Assembly: GCA_965207165.1 (NCBI GenBank)
Contig: OZ242265.1
Span: 1,178,001 to 1,242,000, forward strand
Direction of reading: 5' to 3'
From: JAAXHV01 sp965207165
GTDB lineage: Bacteria > Pseudomonadota > Gammaproteobacteria > Eutrophobiales > Eutrophobiaceae
DNA length: 64,000 bases
Shown: positions 51,560 through 60,980 of the stretch, one piece after another
How positions within the stretch are numbered: position 1 is the stretch's first letter
Layout of the letters: every line of letters begins with the position of its first letter
Notes under the pieces: generated by a model
Databases searched by the model: none
Seen by the model: only the letters and a program-made list of their open reading frames with translations
What the model was told of the DNA's origin: nothing
Made by a program: the position numbers and the translations under genes

Positions 51560-54500
51560 ATGCCGATCTCACTTGAGAGAACAAAAGTCAGGGAATACCT
51601 GGAAGATTTCGATCTTCATTCGCTGTTCATCAATATAATGGGATGGGACCACGGCGGAGCAAATATCGAGGTCACAGTCACGGACAAAACTTTTATTCTT
51701 GAAGCTATCGCTCACAAACGCGGCTTGGTTGCATATCGATATACTGCCGGCCCTGACGACGGATTTCCAGATCATCCCATCCGTCGTAAGATAGAAAAAG
51801 CCGTTGCCAAGACAGTACGCGAACATATCATCATCTACGCTACCCACGATAAACGCGCTCAATACTGGCAGTGGGTAAAACGCGAACAAGGACGTCCTGA
51901 ACGAGTACACCAGCACAATTATCATCAAGGACAGTCAGGCGAGGCGTTAATTCAAAAGCTCGAACAGCTTGTCTTTACATTGGATGAGGAAGTCGACCTC
52001 ACCATCGTTGATGTCTCGGGCCGGGTACGAGCAGCTTTCGATGTCGAGAAAGTTACCAGGAAATTCTATGACCGCTTCAAAAAAGAACACCAGACATTTT
52101 TAGACCTTATAGACGGCCTCAGGAACCTGGCCGACCGGGAGTGGTATGCGTCACTTATGCTGAACCGGATGATGTTCATCTACTTCATCCAGAAGCAGGG
52201 ACTTCTTGACAGCGACCCTGAATATTTGCGCAACCGTTTGCAACGTACGCAAACCTCGTTCGGGAAAGACCAGTTTCAAACATTTTATCGGTTGTTTCTA
52301 TTAAGGCTGTTTCACGAAGGACTGGGGCAGCCAGTATCTGACCGCAGTGCCGAATTGTCCACATTGTTAGGCCGCGTTCCATATCTCAACGGCGGCTTAT
52401 TTGATGTGCATGATCTGGAGCGTGATAACCCAAAAATACACATTCCCGATGAAGCATTCGAGCAAATCTTTACTTTCTTTGACGTCTACCAATGGCACTT
52501 GGACGATAGACCACTGCACAAAGACAATGAGATCAATCCTGATGTTCTGGGCTATATCTTTGAGAAATATATCAACCAGAAACAGATGGGGGCTTACTAT
52601 ACCAAGGAAGATATCACCGGATATATCAGCCGCAACGCCATCATTCCTTTTCTGTTCGACCAGGCAAAAAAAGATTGCTCTATCGCATTCAAACCTGGTG
52701 GGGGAGTATGGCGGCTGTTGTCAGATGATCCGGATAGGTATTTCTACGAGTCAGTCAGACATGGCATTACCTATGACATCAACAAAGACGAGATGCTGAC
52801 TGAGAAACGTGAGTTGCCCCATGAGATTGCCGGAGGTCTGAACGATGTGTCACAACGCGGCGGCTGGAACAAACCTGCGTCTCCCGATTATGCACTGCCG
52901 ACCGAAACCTGGCGGGAACATGTTGCACGGCGCCAACGCTACGAAGAAGTGTATTCCAAACTTGAATCCGGCGAAATAACTTCAATTAATGACCTCATCA
53001 CCTATAACCTCGACATCGAGAAATTCGCTCAGGATGTAATTACAAGCAGTGAAGGCCCGGAACTGGTTCGCGCTTTCTGGAAAGCCCTCAACAGGGTTTC
53101 TGTCCTTGACCCCACGTGCGGTTCGGGCGCGTTCTTGTTCGCGGCGCTTAATATCCTGGAACCGTTATACACAACTTGCCTGGAGTCTATGAGTGGTTTC
53201 CTTGATGACCTGGAGCGGTCAAAACGCAAACACCGCCCTGAGAAAATGGATGATTTCCGAAAGATTCTGGAACAGGTCTCTGAACACGCCAGTGAACGTT
53301 ACTTTATTCTCAAGTCCATAATCGTAAATAACCTGTATGGCGTGGACATCATGGAAGAGGCCGTGGAAATCTGCAAATTGCGGCTGTTCCTCAAGCTTGT
53401 TGCACAGTTGGAGAGCTATGATCAGATTGAGCCTCTACCCGATGTTGATTTCAATGTCAGGGCCGGCAACACGTTGGTAGGTTTTGCTTCAATGGATGAA
53501 CTAAAGCGGGCTGTGGCGGGCGATTGGATTAGCGAATCTTCCCTTCCCAACATCGAGGAGCGCGCCGAGATTGCTGACCGCGCGTTTCGCAAGTTCCGTG
53601 AAATGCAGACGCAGCACAGCATGGATGCTGAGGTATATGTCGATGCGAAGTTGGGCCTGCGGAACAGGCTGGATGACTTACGGGCAGAATTAGACAATTA
53701 CCTTGCGAGCGAATATGGCGTTAAGACTGATGACCAGAAGACATACAAACAATGGCACGATGGCCACCACCCCTTCCACTGGTTCGTCGAATTTTATGGA
53801 ATTATGCACAATGGCGGTTTTGATGTGATTATCGGTAATCCACCATATGTCGAGTACCAAAAGGTAACGATGGATTATACGGTCTCCGGATATAAGACAT
53901 TGAGTTGTGGCAATCTGTATGCTTTTGTACTCGAACGATCTTTCAACACGCTGTGTAACGGTGGGTATATGGGGATGATAGTACAGCTGTCAGTATCCTG
54001 CACAAAAAGGATGACACCGATACAAGATAAGTGTTTTGATGAAAGTAGAAATATCTGGTTTGCCCATTTTGATGATCGTCCTGCCAAATTATTTGATGGC
54101 TTACAACACATACGCGCAACGATCGTCCTAACCCAAAAGGGTTCCAAAACGGGTAGAAATATTCAGTCAACATCTTACTCTCGTTGGCATACTGTAGCGC
54201 GTGCTCAGTTGTTTGATACGATAGAATTTATCAATATCGACTCTCATTTAGATATCCTGCGGGGGTCAATTCCGAAAATTGGACATGAGATGGGTTCGAG
54301 GGTAGCACAGCGAATTACAAACTATGACAATTTAAAGCATAGCGTTAAGAGTGGATCTAGTCGCGTTTTTTACCACAATGCTCCCCAATATTGGATACGT
54401 GCAATGGACTTTGCACCATACTTTTGGAATGAGCGAGACGGCGACCAGATTTCCACACAGGTCAAGTTATTAAATTTAACATCGAAGATTAATGCTGATG

Positions 54501-54886
54501 CAATTGTTGCCACTCTAAACAGTTCACTGTTTTACTGGTGGTTTTTAATTATGTCCGACTGTCGTCATTTGAATCTAAGAGAGATTGAAAGCTTTCCCTT
54601 AGGGCTTGACCGGATGTCGGAAGATATGAAAGGTCAACTTGCAAAACTGTCCAATCAACTGATGATAAGTTTTAAACGCCACAAAAAACGCAAAGAAACC
54701 CAATACAAGACGACAGGGAAAGTCGTCTATGATGAGTTCGATCAGAAGCCTTCAAAACCCACCGTTGACGAAATCGACCGCGTACTGGCAAAACATTACG
54801 GCTTTACAGTCGAAGAACTGGACTTCATCATTAATTATGACATCAAGTACCGAATGGGACGTGAAAGTGTAAAAAACGATACCTGA
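51560..54886 (+). CDS. Eco57I/PglX-like N6-adenine DNA methyltransferase
   Basis: 1108 residues from the ATG at 51560, 1 bp after the helicase stop (a TTG at 51539 would overlap it). SAM motif I VLDPTCGSGAFLFAALNIL near 515-530; catalytic motif IV IIGNPPYVEYQ near 757-765, the N-P-P-Y of amino-methyltransferases. QKQMGAYYTKEDITGYISRN near 348 is the typical pre-motif of Eco57I/PglX-type enzymes. The C-terminal third probably recognises the target sequence. The N-terminal 150 residues are unassigned and could hold a nuclease, but I see no clear PD-(D/E)xK. Mechanistically it would mark self DNA for the helicase-nuclease. Resembles PglX of BREX and DrmMI of DISARM at family level. Confidence 0.88.
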   Translation: MPISLERTKVREYLEDFDLHSLFINIMGWDHGGANIEVTVTDKTFILEAIAHKRGLVAYRYTAGPDDGFPDHPIRRKIEKAVAKTVREHIIIYATHDKRAQYWQWVKREQGRPERVHQHNYHQGQSGEALIQKLEQLVFTLDEEVDLTIVDVSGRVRAAFDVEKVTRKFYDRFKKEHQTFLDLIDGLRNLADREWYASLMLNRMMFIYFIQKQGLLDSDPEYLRNRLQRTQTSFGKDQFQTFYRLFLLRLFHEGLGQPVSDRSAELSTLLGRVPYLNGGLFDVHDLERDNPKIHIPDEAFEQIFTFFDVYQWHLDDRPLHKDNEINPDVLGYIFEKYINQKQMGAYYTKEDITGYISRNAIIPFLFDQAKKDCSIAFKPGGGVWRLLSDDPDRYFYESVRHGITYDINKDEMLTEKRELPHEIAGGLNDVSQRGGWNKPASPDYALPTETWREHVARRQRYEEVYSKLESGEITSINDLITYNLDIEKFAQDVITSSEGPELVRAFWKALNRVSVLDPTCGSGAFLFAALNILEPLYTTCLESMSGFLDDLERSKRKHRPEKMDDFRKILEQVSEHASERYFILKSIIVNNLYGVDIMEEAVEICKLRLFLKLVAQLESYDQIEPLPDVDFNVRAGNTLVGFASMDELKRAVAGDWISESSLPNIEERAEIADRAFRKFREMQTQHSMDAEVYVDAKLGLRNRLDDLRAELDNYLASEYGVKTDDQKTYKQWHDGHHPFHWFVEFYGIMHNGGFDVIIGNPPYVEYQKVTMDYTVSGYKTLSCGNLYAFVLERSFNTLCNGGYMGMIVQLSVSCTKRMTPIQDKCFDESRNIWFAHFDDRPAKLFDGLQHIRATIVLTQKGSKTGRNIQSTSYSRWHTVARAQLFDTIEFINIDSHLDILRGSIPKIGHEMGSRVAQRITNYDNLKHSVKSGSSRVFYHNAPQYWIRAMDFAPYFWNERDGDQISTQVKLLNLTSKINADAIVATLNSSLFYWWFLIMSDCRHLNLREIESFPLGLDRMSEDMKGQLAKLSNQLMISFKRHKKRKETQYKTTGKVVYDEFDQKPSKPTVDEIDRVLAKHYGFTVEELDFIINYDIKYRMGRESVKNDT

Positions 54887-54918
54887 TTCTCCTCGTCGCA
54901 ATATATTGTATAGGAAGT

Positions 54919-56478
54919 ATGGCTATCACTATCGAAAAATATCTCAATGACATCAACACATTCCGCGGTAGATGCGCATTTCGTGGCCAAGCAGATAGCA
55001 AATGGAAATTGCACTCTGCAGCCACACGTCGTCTGATCAAGCACTCTGGTGGTGAAAACATCACACAAGGAGCTATCTTCTCAGATACTTACATAAGCTA
55101 TCATCGGGATGTGCTCATAGAGCCAGCTCGAACAAATGGATTTGGTATTGATGACGGTCATGAAATTTCCGATTTACAGCTCCTCGCTAAGTTACAACAT
55201 TTTGGTGCAGCGACTGGATTGCTAGATTTCACTTGGGATCCCTTAGTGGCGTTATGGTTCGCATGTGAACAAGACAATTGTGACGGAAAAGTCTTCGCGA
55301 TTGACCTGAACGATCCGGTGAAGTTTCAACGAATCTCCAGCAACACAGAAAATCAAGGTCTCGAAGAAACCTTCTTATCTCAGGGTAACCCTGCCAAGCA
55401 ATTATACTGGGAACCTATAACTCACGGCGAAGCGACGCCAAGAGTTCTTCGTCAGCGCAGTGTGTTCGTTATCGGACGCCCTGTGGTTCCCGAAGACCTT
55501 GCAGAAATCATCGCAATAAACGCATCCGACAAGGCAAAGCTTCGAAAAGAACTTAAAGATATATTCGACATTGATGAATTGTCACTGTTTAAGGACGTAC
55601 ATGGTTTTGCAATAGCGAATGATGCAGAAGCATCAATACAGAGAATGGATGATCCGAACTACTATCTATTTCAAGCCAATCAATTTTATCAGCAAGGCGA
55701 CTATGACGAAGCCATAAGCTGCTACGATGATTGTGTTCGACTTGTACCTGATGTCAGTGAACTATATTTCTTAAGGGGAAACGCCAAAGCGGAAAAAAAA
55801 GACTATCACAGCGCCAAACTCGATTACGATTTAGCTGTTGCAAACCAAGACAAACCATACTTCAGTATGAGGTCACAAACAAATATTAGATTCAATCTAA
55901 ATATTAACTATCCAGTTTATTTTAACCGCGGGAACGTCAAATCTGAACTAGAGGATTATGAAGGAGCGATAGAAGATTACACTGAAGCCGTCAGATTATA
56001 TCCAAAAGAATGGGGCAAACGCTCGGATTTCTTCTTTAACAGAGCGAATGCCAAGGCTATGTTACAACAATTTGAAGATGCCATAAAAGACTATGATGAA
56101 GCTGTACATCTTGGCTCTAGTGGAGCGCTTTTCAACAAAGGAAATCTTTTAGTGATTTTAGGACAGTTTAGGGAAGCGCTTTTGTGTCATGAAGAAGCAA
56201 TAAAAGCTAGTGGAAATGAATCTATTCTTGGTTTAAATCGTAATTCAGTTGAGTCAATTCTTAACAAGATTAAAGACAACGATTGTGAAATATGTTTCTT
56301 CCCTGATAAAATGATTGTTGAGGTTTCTCTACAAATAATTGATGCTGAACAGCGAATTGTTTTTCAAGGAAATATAGGGAATAGTGGAAATCAGGGCGGT
56401 AATGGCCTTCCAGGCGGCAAGGGTTTCGGTGGTACAGATGGCTTTACTGTTATCCTGAAAAAAGCAGGAAAAAGTTAA
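54919..56478 (+). CDS. FRG-domain protein with TPR repeats and glycine-rich tail
   Basis: 519 residues, 32 bp after the methylase, with AGGAAG before the ATG. FRG domain at about 10-200: FRGQADSKWKLHSAATRRL contains the name-giving F-R-G, and HFGAATGLLDFTWDPLVALW the second signature. From about 245 to 425 there are five TPR-like units (e.g. ANQFYQQGDYDEAISCYDDC, FNRGNVKSELEDYEGAIEDY, FNRANAKAMLQQFEDAIKDY). The end has a collagen-like G-rich stretch GNSGNQGGNGLPGGKGFGG. FRG proteins are found in defence islands but have no settled biochemistry. Here it may be the effector or sensor of the helicase-methylase unit. Third gene of that operon. Confidence 0.8.
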   Translation: MAITIEKYLNDINTFRGRCAFRGQADSKWKLHSAATRRLIKHSGGENITQGAIFSDTYISYHRDVLIEPARTNGFGIDDGHEISDLQLLAKLQHFGAATGLLDFTWDPLVALWFACEQDNCDGKVFAIDLNDPVKFQRISSNTENQGLEETFLSQGNPAKQLYWEPITHGEATPRVLRQRSVFVIGRPVVPEDLAEIIAINASDKAKLRKELKDIFDIDELSLFKDVHGFAIANDAEASIQRMDDPNYYLFQANQFYQQGDYDEAISCYDDCVRLVPDVSELYFLRGNAKAEKKDYHSAKLDYDLAVANQDKPYFSMRSQTNIRFNLNINYPVYFNRGNVKSELEDYEGAIEDYTEAVRLYPKEWGKRSDFFFNRANAKAMLQQFEDAIKDYDEAVHLGSSGALFNKGNLLVILGQFREALLCHEEAIKASGNESILGLNRNSVESILNKIKDNDCEICFFPDKMIVEVSLQIIDAEQRIVFQGNIGNSGNQGGNGLPGGKGFGGTDGFTVILKKAGKS

Positions 56479-56990
56479 TCAAGCACAACGCACAGACTTC
56501 AAGTTTCTGAACTTCAAGGATAAAAGGCTGATGACATGGATGCTATATACAAAGCTATGCTAACTCCAAATTCTATAGATTGTCCTGCGATTCTGCGGCG
56601 TTGTGGGTTTCTGAATGTGTCCCAGGAGAAATTTCAGTGAACGGGTCATATACTGCGCGTTAAACGTTTCGATGAGTATTTCGATGTACTCAGTAAGTGA
56701 GGTTCCCACTTGATTACGAAACCGTGTTAATGCTGTTTCCGCGTCGTTGCGGCGGATGCCAGGCAATACGCCGGAGGTTACAATAATGTGTTGTTCCGGA
56801 TGAACCTGTAGCGAATAGAAGGTTACAGAGATTGTCCACTGCAGCCTTATACGCAGTCACGCCCGCCTCCTTCTGGCTATGAGTCTGTTGATAAAGAATA
56901 CGAAAATTCAAGCAGCAGCCTATAACGTATAGTATCAGAAAAATTTTCCCGAATTCGGGTGGAATAAAAAGAAAGCGTTAAGATTATTTA
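56479..56990 (-). other. Gene-free 510 bp with scraps of a decayed minus-strand frame
   Basis: Between the FRG gene and the IS remnant. On the minus strand two short frames overlap (about 56911-56714 and 56766-56560) and read like one sequence broken by frameshift, for instance NQVGTSLTEYIEILIETFNA. I cannot name the family. No RNA gene or terminator is evident. Confidence 0.35.
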
Positions 56991-57827
56991 GGGATGCTCT
57001 GATTAAGTCCTGCTTTTAAAATATTGTCGAGTTATTGGCTCAATCGGGTCACATCAGGTTCGTCCACTAGGTTTTCTTCATCGCTGTGAGGCGATTTTCT
57101 CATGTGCAGAGAGATCAATCCTCATGTTGCGGCCAATTCCCGCCTGGCCAGGTAGAAGTTGGCCAGGGCGAACAGCGCAAAGACCTGCGCTCCACCCTTT
57201 CCCAACCCCCGGTAACGCACCTTCCGATACCCCCATAAATGCTTGACCACGCCAAAGGCATGTTCCACCCGGGAGCGGGTACGATTACTCTTCCGGTTAA
57301 ACGACCGGTCTGCACAACTGAGCCGCTTGCCCCGTCTCGCCTTGCGACTCACCCGCCAGTCAACGCCCCGGGCCAGCGTCGCCTGCTGGCGCCCTGCATC
57401 GGCATCCGTCTTGTCCCCGTAGATAACCGCCTCTTCACCATGCAGGCACTCGTCCATGACGACCGAATCATGTACCGCCGCATCGGTCACCGCCACACTG
57501 TGAACCCGTCCCTGCGTGTCCGTGCCGATGTGCGTCTTCATGTCAAAATACCAGGCATTGCCTTATCGAAATCTGTTTCATCTCCGGGTCTCGCTGCCAC
57601 TCCCGATTCTTCGTCGAACTCGGCGCACTGATGATGCTGGCGTCCACAATCGTCCCTTCATGCAATAACAATCCTCTCTCCGACAGGTAGCGCCGGGTCA
57701 GCCGGTCAGTCTCGGCGACGATGGCGGCATTAGACTTGGCTCCACCTTGTAGTGCAGATCCCTGTCTTCGGAGGGGCCGGGTTTGCTTTGCTTGGAACTG
57801 GACCCCGAAATTATCGTAATTCAGCAT
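56991..57827 (-). mobile_element. Decayed IS5-family insertion sequence
   Basis: The right (3') end is recognisable as an IS5-type terminal sequence (GGGATGCTCTGATTAAG at 56991). The transposase frame runs 57827 to 57122 with a frameshift. The other terminal repeat and the N-terminal third of the transposase are missing, so it is an inactive partial copy. Confidence 0.75.
57122..57827 (-). pseudogene. IS5-family DDE transposase, truncated and frameshifted
   Basis: Two minus-strand frames join into one IS5-type transposase. The first (57827-57543) ends with GTIVDASIISAPSSTKNREW and DPEMKQ; the second (to 57122) begins WYFDMKTHIGTDTQGRVHSV, and continues DKTDADAGRQ and NRTRSRVEHAFGVVKHLWGY with the catalytic Glu. 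The frame breaks near 57560-57575. The first 150-odd residues of a normal protein are absent. Confidence 0.85.
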
Positions 57828-58029
57828 ACGGCATTAGTTGACGTAGATGGTGTGCTTGGCACCGATTAGTGGAGTTTTAAAAGCGAGGGGGACTCTGCGC
57901 TGCTCTCTAATAACTACGTTACTGTCTGCGGCTGACAGGATGGAGCATTAAGGCTGCCACGTGCTGGATGTGTTGTTCAACAGGGCGGCAACTAACTGTC
58001 TAAAGCTTGTGGTCTTTCTTTGTGTCTAT

Positions 58030-58072
58030 GCCAATTGAAAATTCCCCAGAAGTGCCGATTGAAAATTCCCCA
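58030..58072 (+). mobile_element. IS21-like end: two tandem copies of GCC(A/G)ATTGAAAATTCCCCA
   Basis: The 19-mer at 58030-58048 recurs with one change at 58054-58072, a 24-bp pitch. Repeated binding sites of this kind stand at the ends of IS21-family elements. No istA/istB gene follows, so only an end or scar remains. Confidence 0.55.
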
Positions 58073-58189
58073 TGGTTTAATCGAATGCAGGATCAACTGC
58101 CCGAATCAGCCAGGCTTTAAGCTTATCCTTGAGCCGATACGAGTTGCCCCAGCAGCTCAGCGATCCCTGAGCGCACGCAGGCGGCGGGA

Positions 58190-58303
58190 GTCAACAGGAA
58201 ATTAGATGTCCACTTTTCAGGATTATTATATGTGCCCTGGTGGATAAAAAATGGACGTCTCCGTCATCATGGGTATCAGTTCGTTTCAGCCAAGTGTTCC
58301 GGT
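58190..58303 (+). repeat. Imperfect direct repeat flanking the radC module, left copy
   Basis: About 114 bp, sharing TCCACTTTTCAGGATT, CCCTGGTGGATAAA and GTATCAGTTCGTTTCAGCCA with 60871-60980. Further similarity resumes after an indel (GTCATGG...TCTGACCGGTGC-like, 58310-58350 against 61072-61111). The two copies bracket a 2.7-kb piece with radC. Confidence 0.7.
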
Positions 58304-58746
58304 GTACCGGTCATGGACCGTCACTCGAACGGCGCAAGTTCTGACCGGTGCGACGGCGCGGCGCATGGACAATGCCATGAATTTGCGGCCGATTGCCGCG
58401 GGTAGCAGGCGGTTTGTGAGGGTCTGCTGAAGCATCGGATTCCGGATGGGTGTAGTCGATTAGTCCCGCGGTGTCGTTATATCGGCCTGTTTGTGTGTCG
58501 GGTCGCGGGTATCGGTGCCCATGGGCACCGGGTGGTGGGCAGGCAGGGTGCGGGGAGTGGCAATGGGCAGCGGAATTGTACCCGTCAGGGGGTTGTTGCT
58601 GTCGTGGTCATTTCGGGAATTGTGCTTGCGGTTTGTGCGGTCTATCTCCCGGTCTTTGTGTCACACAAAGCCTATCTTGCCTCTTACCATATGAACTAAT
58701 AATAGGAAGATATTCTTATTCAGTATACATTATTCTGGGACGTGTT
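58304..58746. other. G+C-rich stretch without a recognisable gene
   Basis: Follows the left flanking repeat. Short overlapping frames only. It contains an 18-bp perfect palindrome (CGGTGCCC-AT-GGGCACCG, 58513-58530) that recurs exactly at 61107-61124. Confidence 0.4.
58513..58530. repeat. 18-bp perfect palindrome, first copy
   Basis: CGGTGCCCATGGGCACCG, identical to 61107-61124. Both copies are near the edges of the radC module and may be protein-binding or recombination sites. Confidence 0.6.
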
Positions 58747-59214
58747 TCAGTGCAGTGAAACAGGGGTATTGATGTCAGGTTGGATGATGATGGAGTTTAT
58801 AATCAGATCATGTTGTTCCGTCTCGTTCAGCTGGGTCTGACGGTTCATTGCATGGCAGAATCTGTCGGGGCTGACGGTGTCCGTATCGATGAGGTAGCCG
58901 GTCAGGATGACGCTGTCCTTGAGGTGGATGATGAGACGGTGGCTGTCATGGGTTTGCTCGTACAGGGTATTGAACGCGAAGGCGATGTGTTCGTCCTGTG
59001 TGACCGGGTCTTGTCCGGTGATGACGGCGTTGTTCAGGCCGCGGACAAATTCACTGGCCCTGAGGTGATCACCGAACACGGCGTTGGTTTCATACCAGGT
59101 ATTGCCGATATGTAGACACAGGTGGAAGGTATCCGGTTCGTTGGCAGCGGCATTAAGGCCGAAGCGGAACGACGCATTGCCGGTCTCCGGGGGTGAGGTG
59201 GTGTTATCGGGCAT
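58747..59214 (-). CDS. Hypothetical 155-aa protein preceding the radC module edge
   Basis: I do not recognise it. 155 residues, acidic, without membrane segment; contains FRFGLNAAANEPDTFHLCLH and AFAFNTLYEQTHDSHRLIIH. It starts 37 bp after the radC stop on the same strand, so the two form a likely operon. Small unknown proteins next to radC are common on integrated elements. Confidence 0.55.
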   Translation of the reverse strand: MPDNTTSPPETGNASFRFGLNAAANEPDTFHLCLHIGNTWYETNAVFGDHLRASEFVRGLNNAVITGQDPVTQDEHIAFAFNTLYEQTHDSHRLIIHLKDSVILTGYLIDTDTVSPDRFCHAMNRQTQLNETEQHDLIINSIIIQPDINTPVSLH

Positions 59215-59250
59215 AGTGCCTCCTGTGTGAATGGATATGTTGACGACGGC

Positions 59251-59922
59251 TTACATCAGCCCCCGCTCGGCCATGGACGTCACGGTCTTGTCCCCGACCA
59301 CGAGATGGTCCAGCACGCGCACGTCCACCAGCGCCAGGGCCTGGGTCAGCTTCAGGGTAATCTGCCGGTCGGCCTGGCTCGGCTCGGCAATGCCGGAGGG
59401 GTGGTTGTGGGAGAAGATGATGGCCGCCGCATTCAGCTGCAGGCAGCGCTTCACCACCTCGCGCGGGTACACGCTGGCGCCGTCGATGGTGCCGGTGAAC
59501 AGAATCTCGTTGCTGATGATGCGGTGGCGGTTGTCCAGGAACAGGCAGGCGAACACCTCGTGCTCGAAGCGGCACAGCCAGGCCCTGAGGTAGTTCTTGG
59601 TCTTGTCCGGGTTGCTCAGCACCGGGCGGGCGCGCAGTTCCGCCTCCAGGTAACGCCGGGACAGCTCAAGCGCCGCTTCGAGACGCCCTGTCAGGGTCTT
59701 GCCGAGAGACGTGTCCCGGGCATTGTCGATGAGTCCTCTGATGCCCTGGTATTGGCACAGCTGCTCGCGTATCTTGTCGAAGGACCGGGATGATGCGAAC
59801 ACGCTGATGAGTTCGGCATCGGTTAAGGCATGGGGGCCAGCATGTCTCAGTTTGTCTATCGGTGCGGGCTCGCCGCGCCCGCGCTTTGGACAGGTTGCAG
59901 GTTGGAACAGAGGATATTGCAT
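59251..59922 (-). CDS. radC: RadC-type JAB/MPN domain protein
   Basis: 223 residues. N-terminal helix-hairpin-helix-like part (MQYPLFQPATCPKRGRGE, HALTDAELISVF). MPN+ metalloprotease signature: IIFSHNHPSGIAEPSQADRQ with H-x-H-P-x-G...D, then VLDHLVVGDKTVTSMAERG. RadC proteins of this kind are very frequent on genomic islands and plasmids; their function is unsettled and the old DNA-repair link is weak. Part of a 2.7-kb module flanked by direct repeats. The ATG at 59922 is used. Confidence 0.9.
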   Translation of the reverse strand: MQYPLFQPATCPKRGRGEPAPIDKLRHAGPHALTDAELISVFASSRSFDKIREQLCQYQGIRGLIDNARDTSLGKTLTGRLEAALELSRRYLEAELRARPVLSNPDKTKNYLRAWLCRFEHEVFACLFLDNRHRIISNEILFTGTIDGASVYPREVVKRCLQLNAAAIIFSHNHPSGIAEPSQADRQITLKLTQALALVDVRVLDHLVVGDKTVTSMAERGLM

Positions 59923-60870
59923 GGGAGTCTCTATGGTGGTTCAGCTACACCGGCTGGTCACGGGACGTTGCAAAGCGCAGCGGGGTGAACCGGGCCGGGG
60001 TAGAGTGCGGGCACCAGTGACGCCATAGGTCACCGGCGCAGTGGCCGCTGGGTGGATGAAATGGACTGTGTTGGCGTGTTATTTGTTCATACGGAGAACA
60101 TCACACACACAGCCGGCAACAATGCTTTCCGGCAATGAGCGGAACCACAGACCTTCTGGCGTTTTCCGCAACCCCAACTCCACCATGCCGGCGTTCTGAA
60201 CGGGATATGACCTGTACAGGCTGTTGGATGAACCTGGACCAGCAGGTGCTGTCCGGATTGTCGGTAAGGGGATTGAGGGTTCGTGCCGGGAGGTCATCCG
60301 CGTCATCACCGTACGCTCTGAGCACCGGGATGGGATTGATGCGTTGTTGCTTAGGAAATGCCTGAGCGGCGGGCAGATCCGGTTACGGGGTGGGGATCAG
60401 TTACGCCAAATTGGGGACGACTTGGGGTACGACGCCGGCGACCCTCACGGCAAGACGGATGGAAACGGCGACAGGTCCCGCAACATTGACGGACGAACAC
60501 GGAATGTACCTCCGGATGTCACCGGGAGGGGCGACGTCCCAGATACAGCGGCACAACATCCGGGGGCTGCGGACGGACAACACCGCCAGCCACTACCCGG
60601 GAATAGGTTTGGCGACGGCTTGCGCGAACTCGACGGCGAGCCGGGGCGTGCCGGCCTGCCGGGGCTGTGATTGCTGCATCACCGCCCGGAGGGCGGAAGC
60701 GATAGCGACAGTGACCCGTATGGGCGGAGACCGCTTGCGGGCTCCGGTCGGCGCAGCCGACTAGGGCGCGGGCCGTCAGGCATCGCCAATGAACCCAGGC
60801 AAACGCCGAATTGCAGATGCTGCCGGCGCTCTTCAGCTTGGAGGCAGATTTGACGATGGCCTGGGGCCGT
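59923..60870. other. G+C-rich 950-bp stretch upstream of radC without a recognisable gene
   Basis: Frames of up to about 148 codons overlap on both strands but none resembles a protein family, and the codon positions show no consistent bias to my eye. It probably contains the radC promoter near 59930-60100. Possibly decayed or non-coding; I see no RNA structure I can name. Confidence 0.4.
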
Positions 60871-60980
60871 GTCAACCGGAAATATCCACTTTTCAGGATT
60901 CTCAAATGTCCCCTGGTGGATAAATAAATAGCTGTCTCAGTCATCATGTGTATCAGTTCGTTTCAGCCAACTGTTCCGGT
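60871..60980 (+). repeat. Imperfect direct repeat flanking the radC module, right copy
   Basis: About 110 bp, partner of 58190-58303, same orientation. Confidence 0.7.

Noticed and set aside
48190..56478. Complete BREX or DISARM system
   Set aside because: brxC, intact pglZ, drmA and drmB are not present; only family-level resemblance of the methylase and helicase.
56991..57827. Active IS5 element
   Set aside because: Transposase frameshifted and lacking its N-terminus, one terminal repeat missing.
60224..60764. Overlapping 148- and 124-codon frames
   Set aside because: No family resemblance, no Shine-Dalgarno, equal-quality frames on the other strand; treated as non-coding or decayed.
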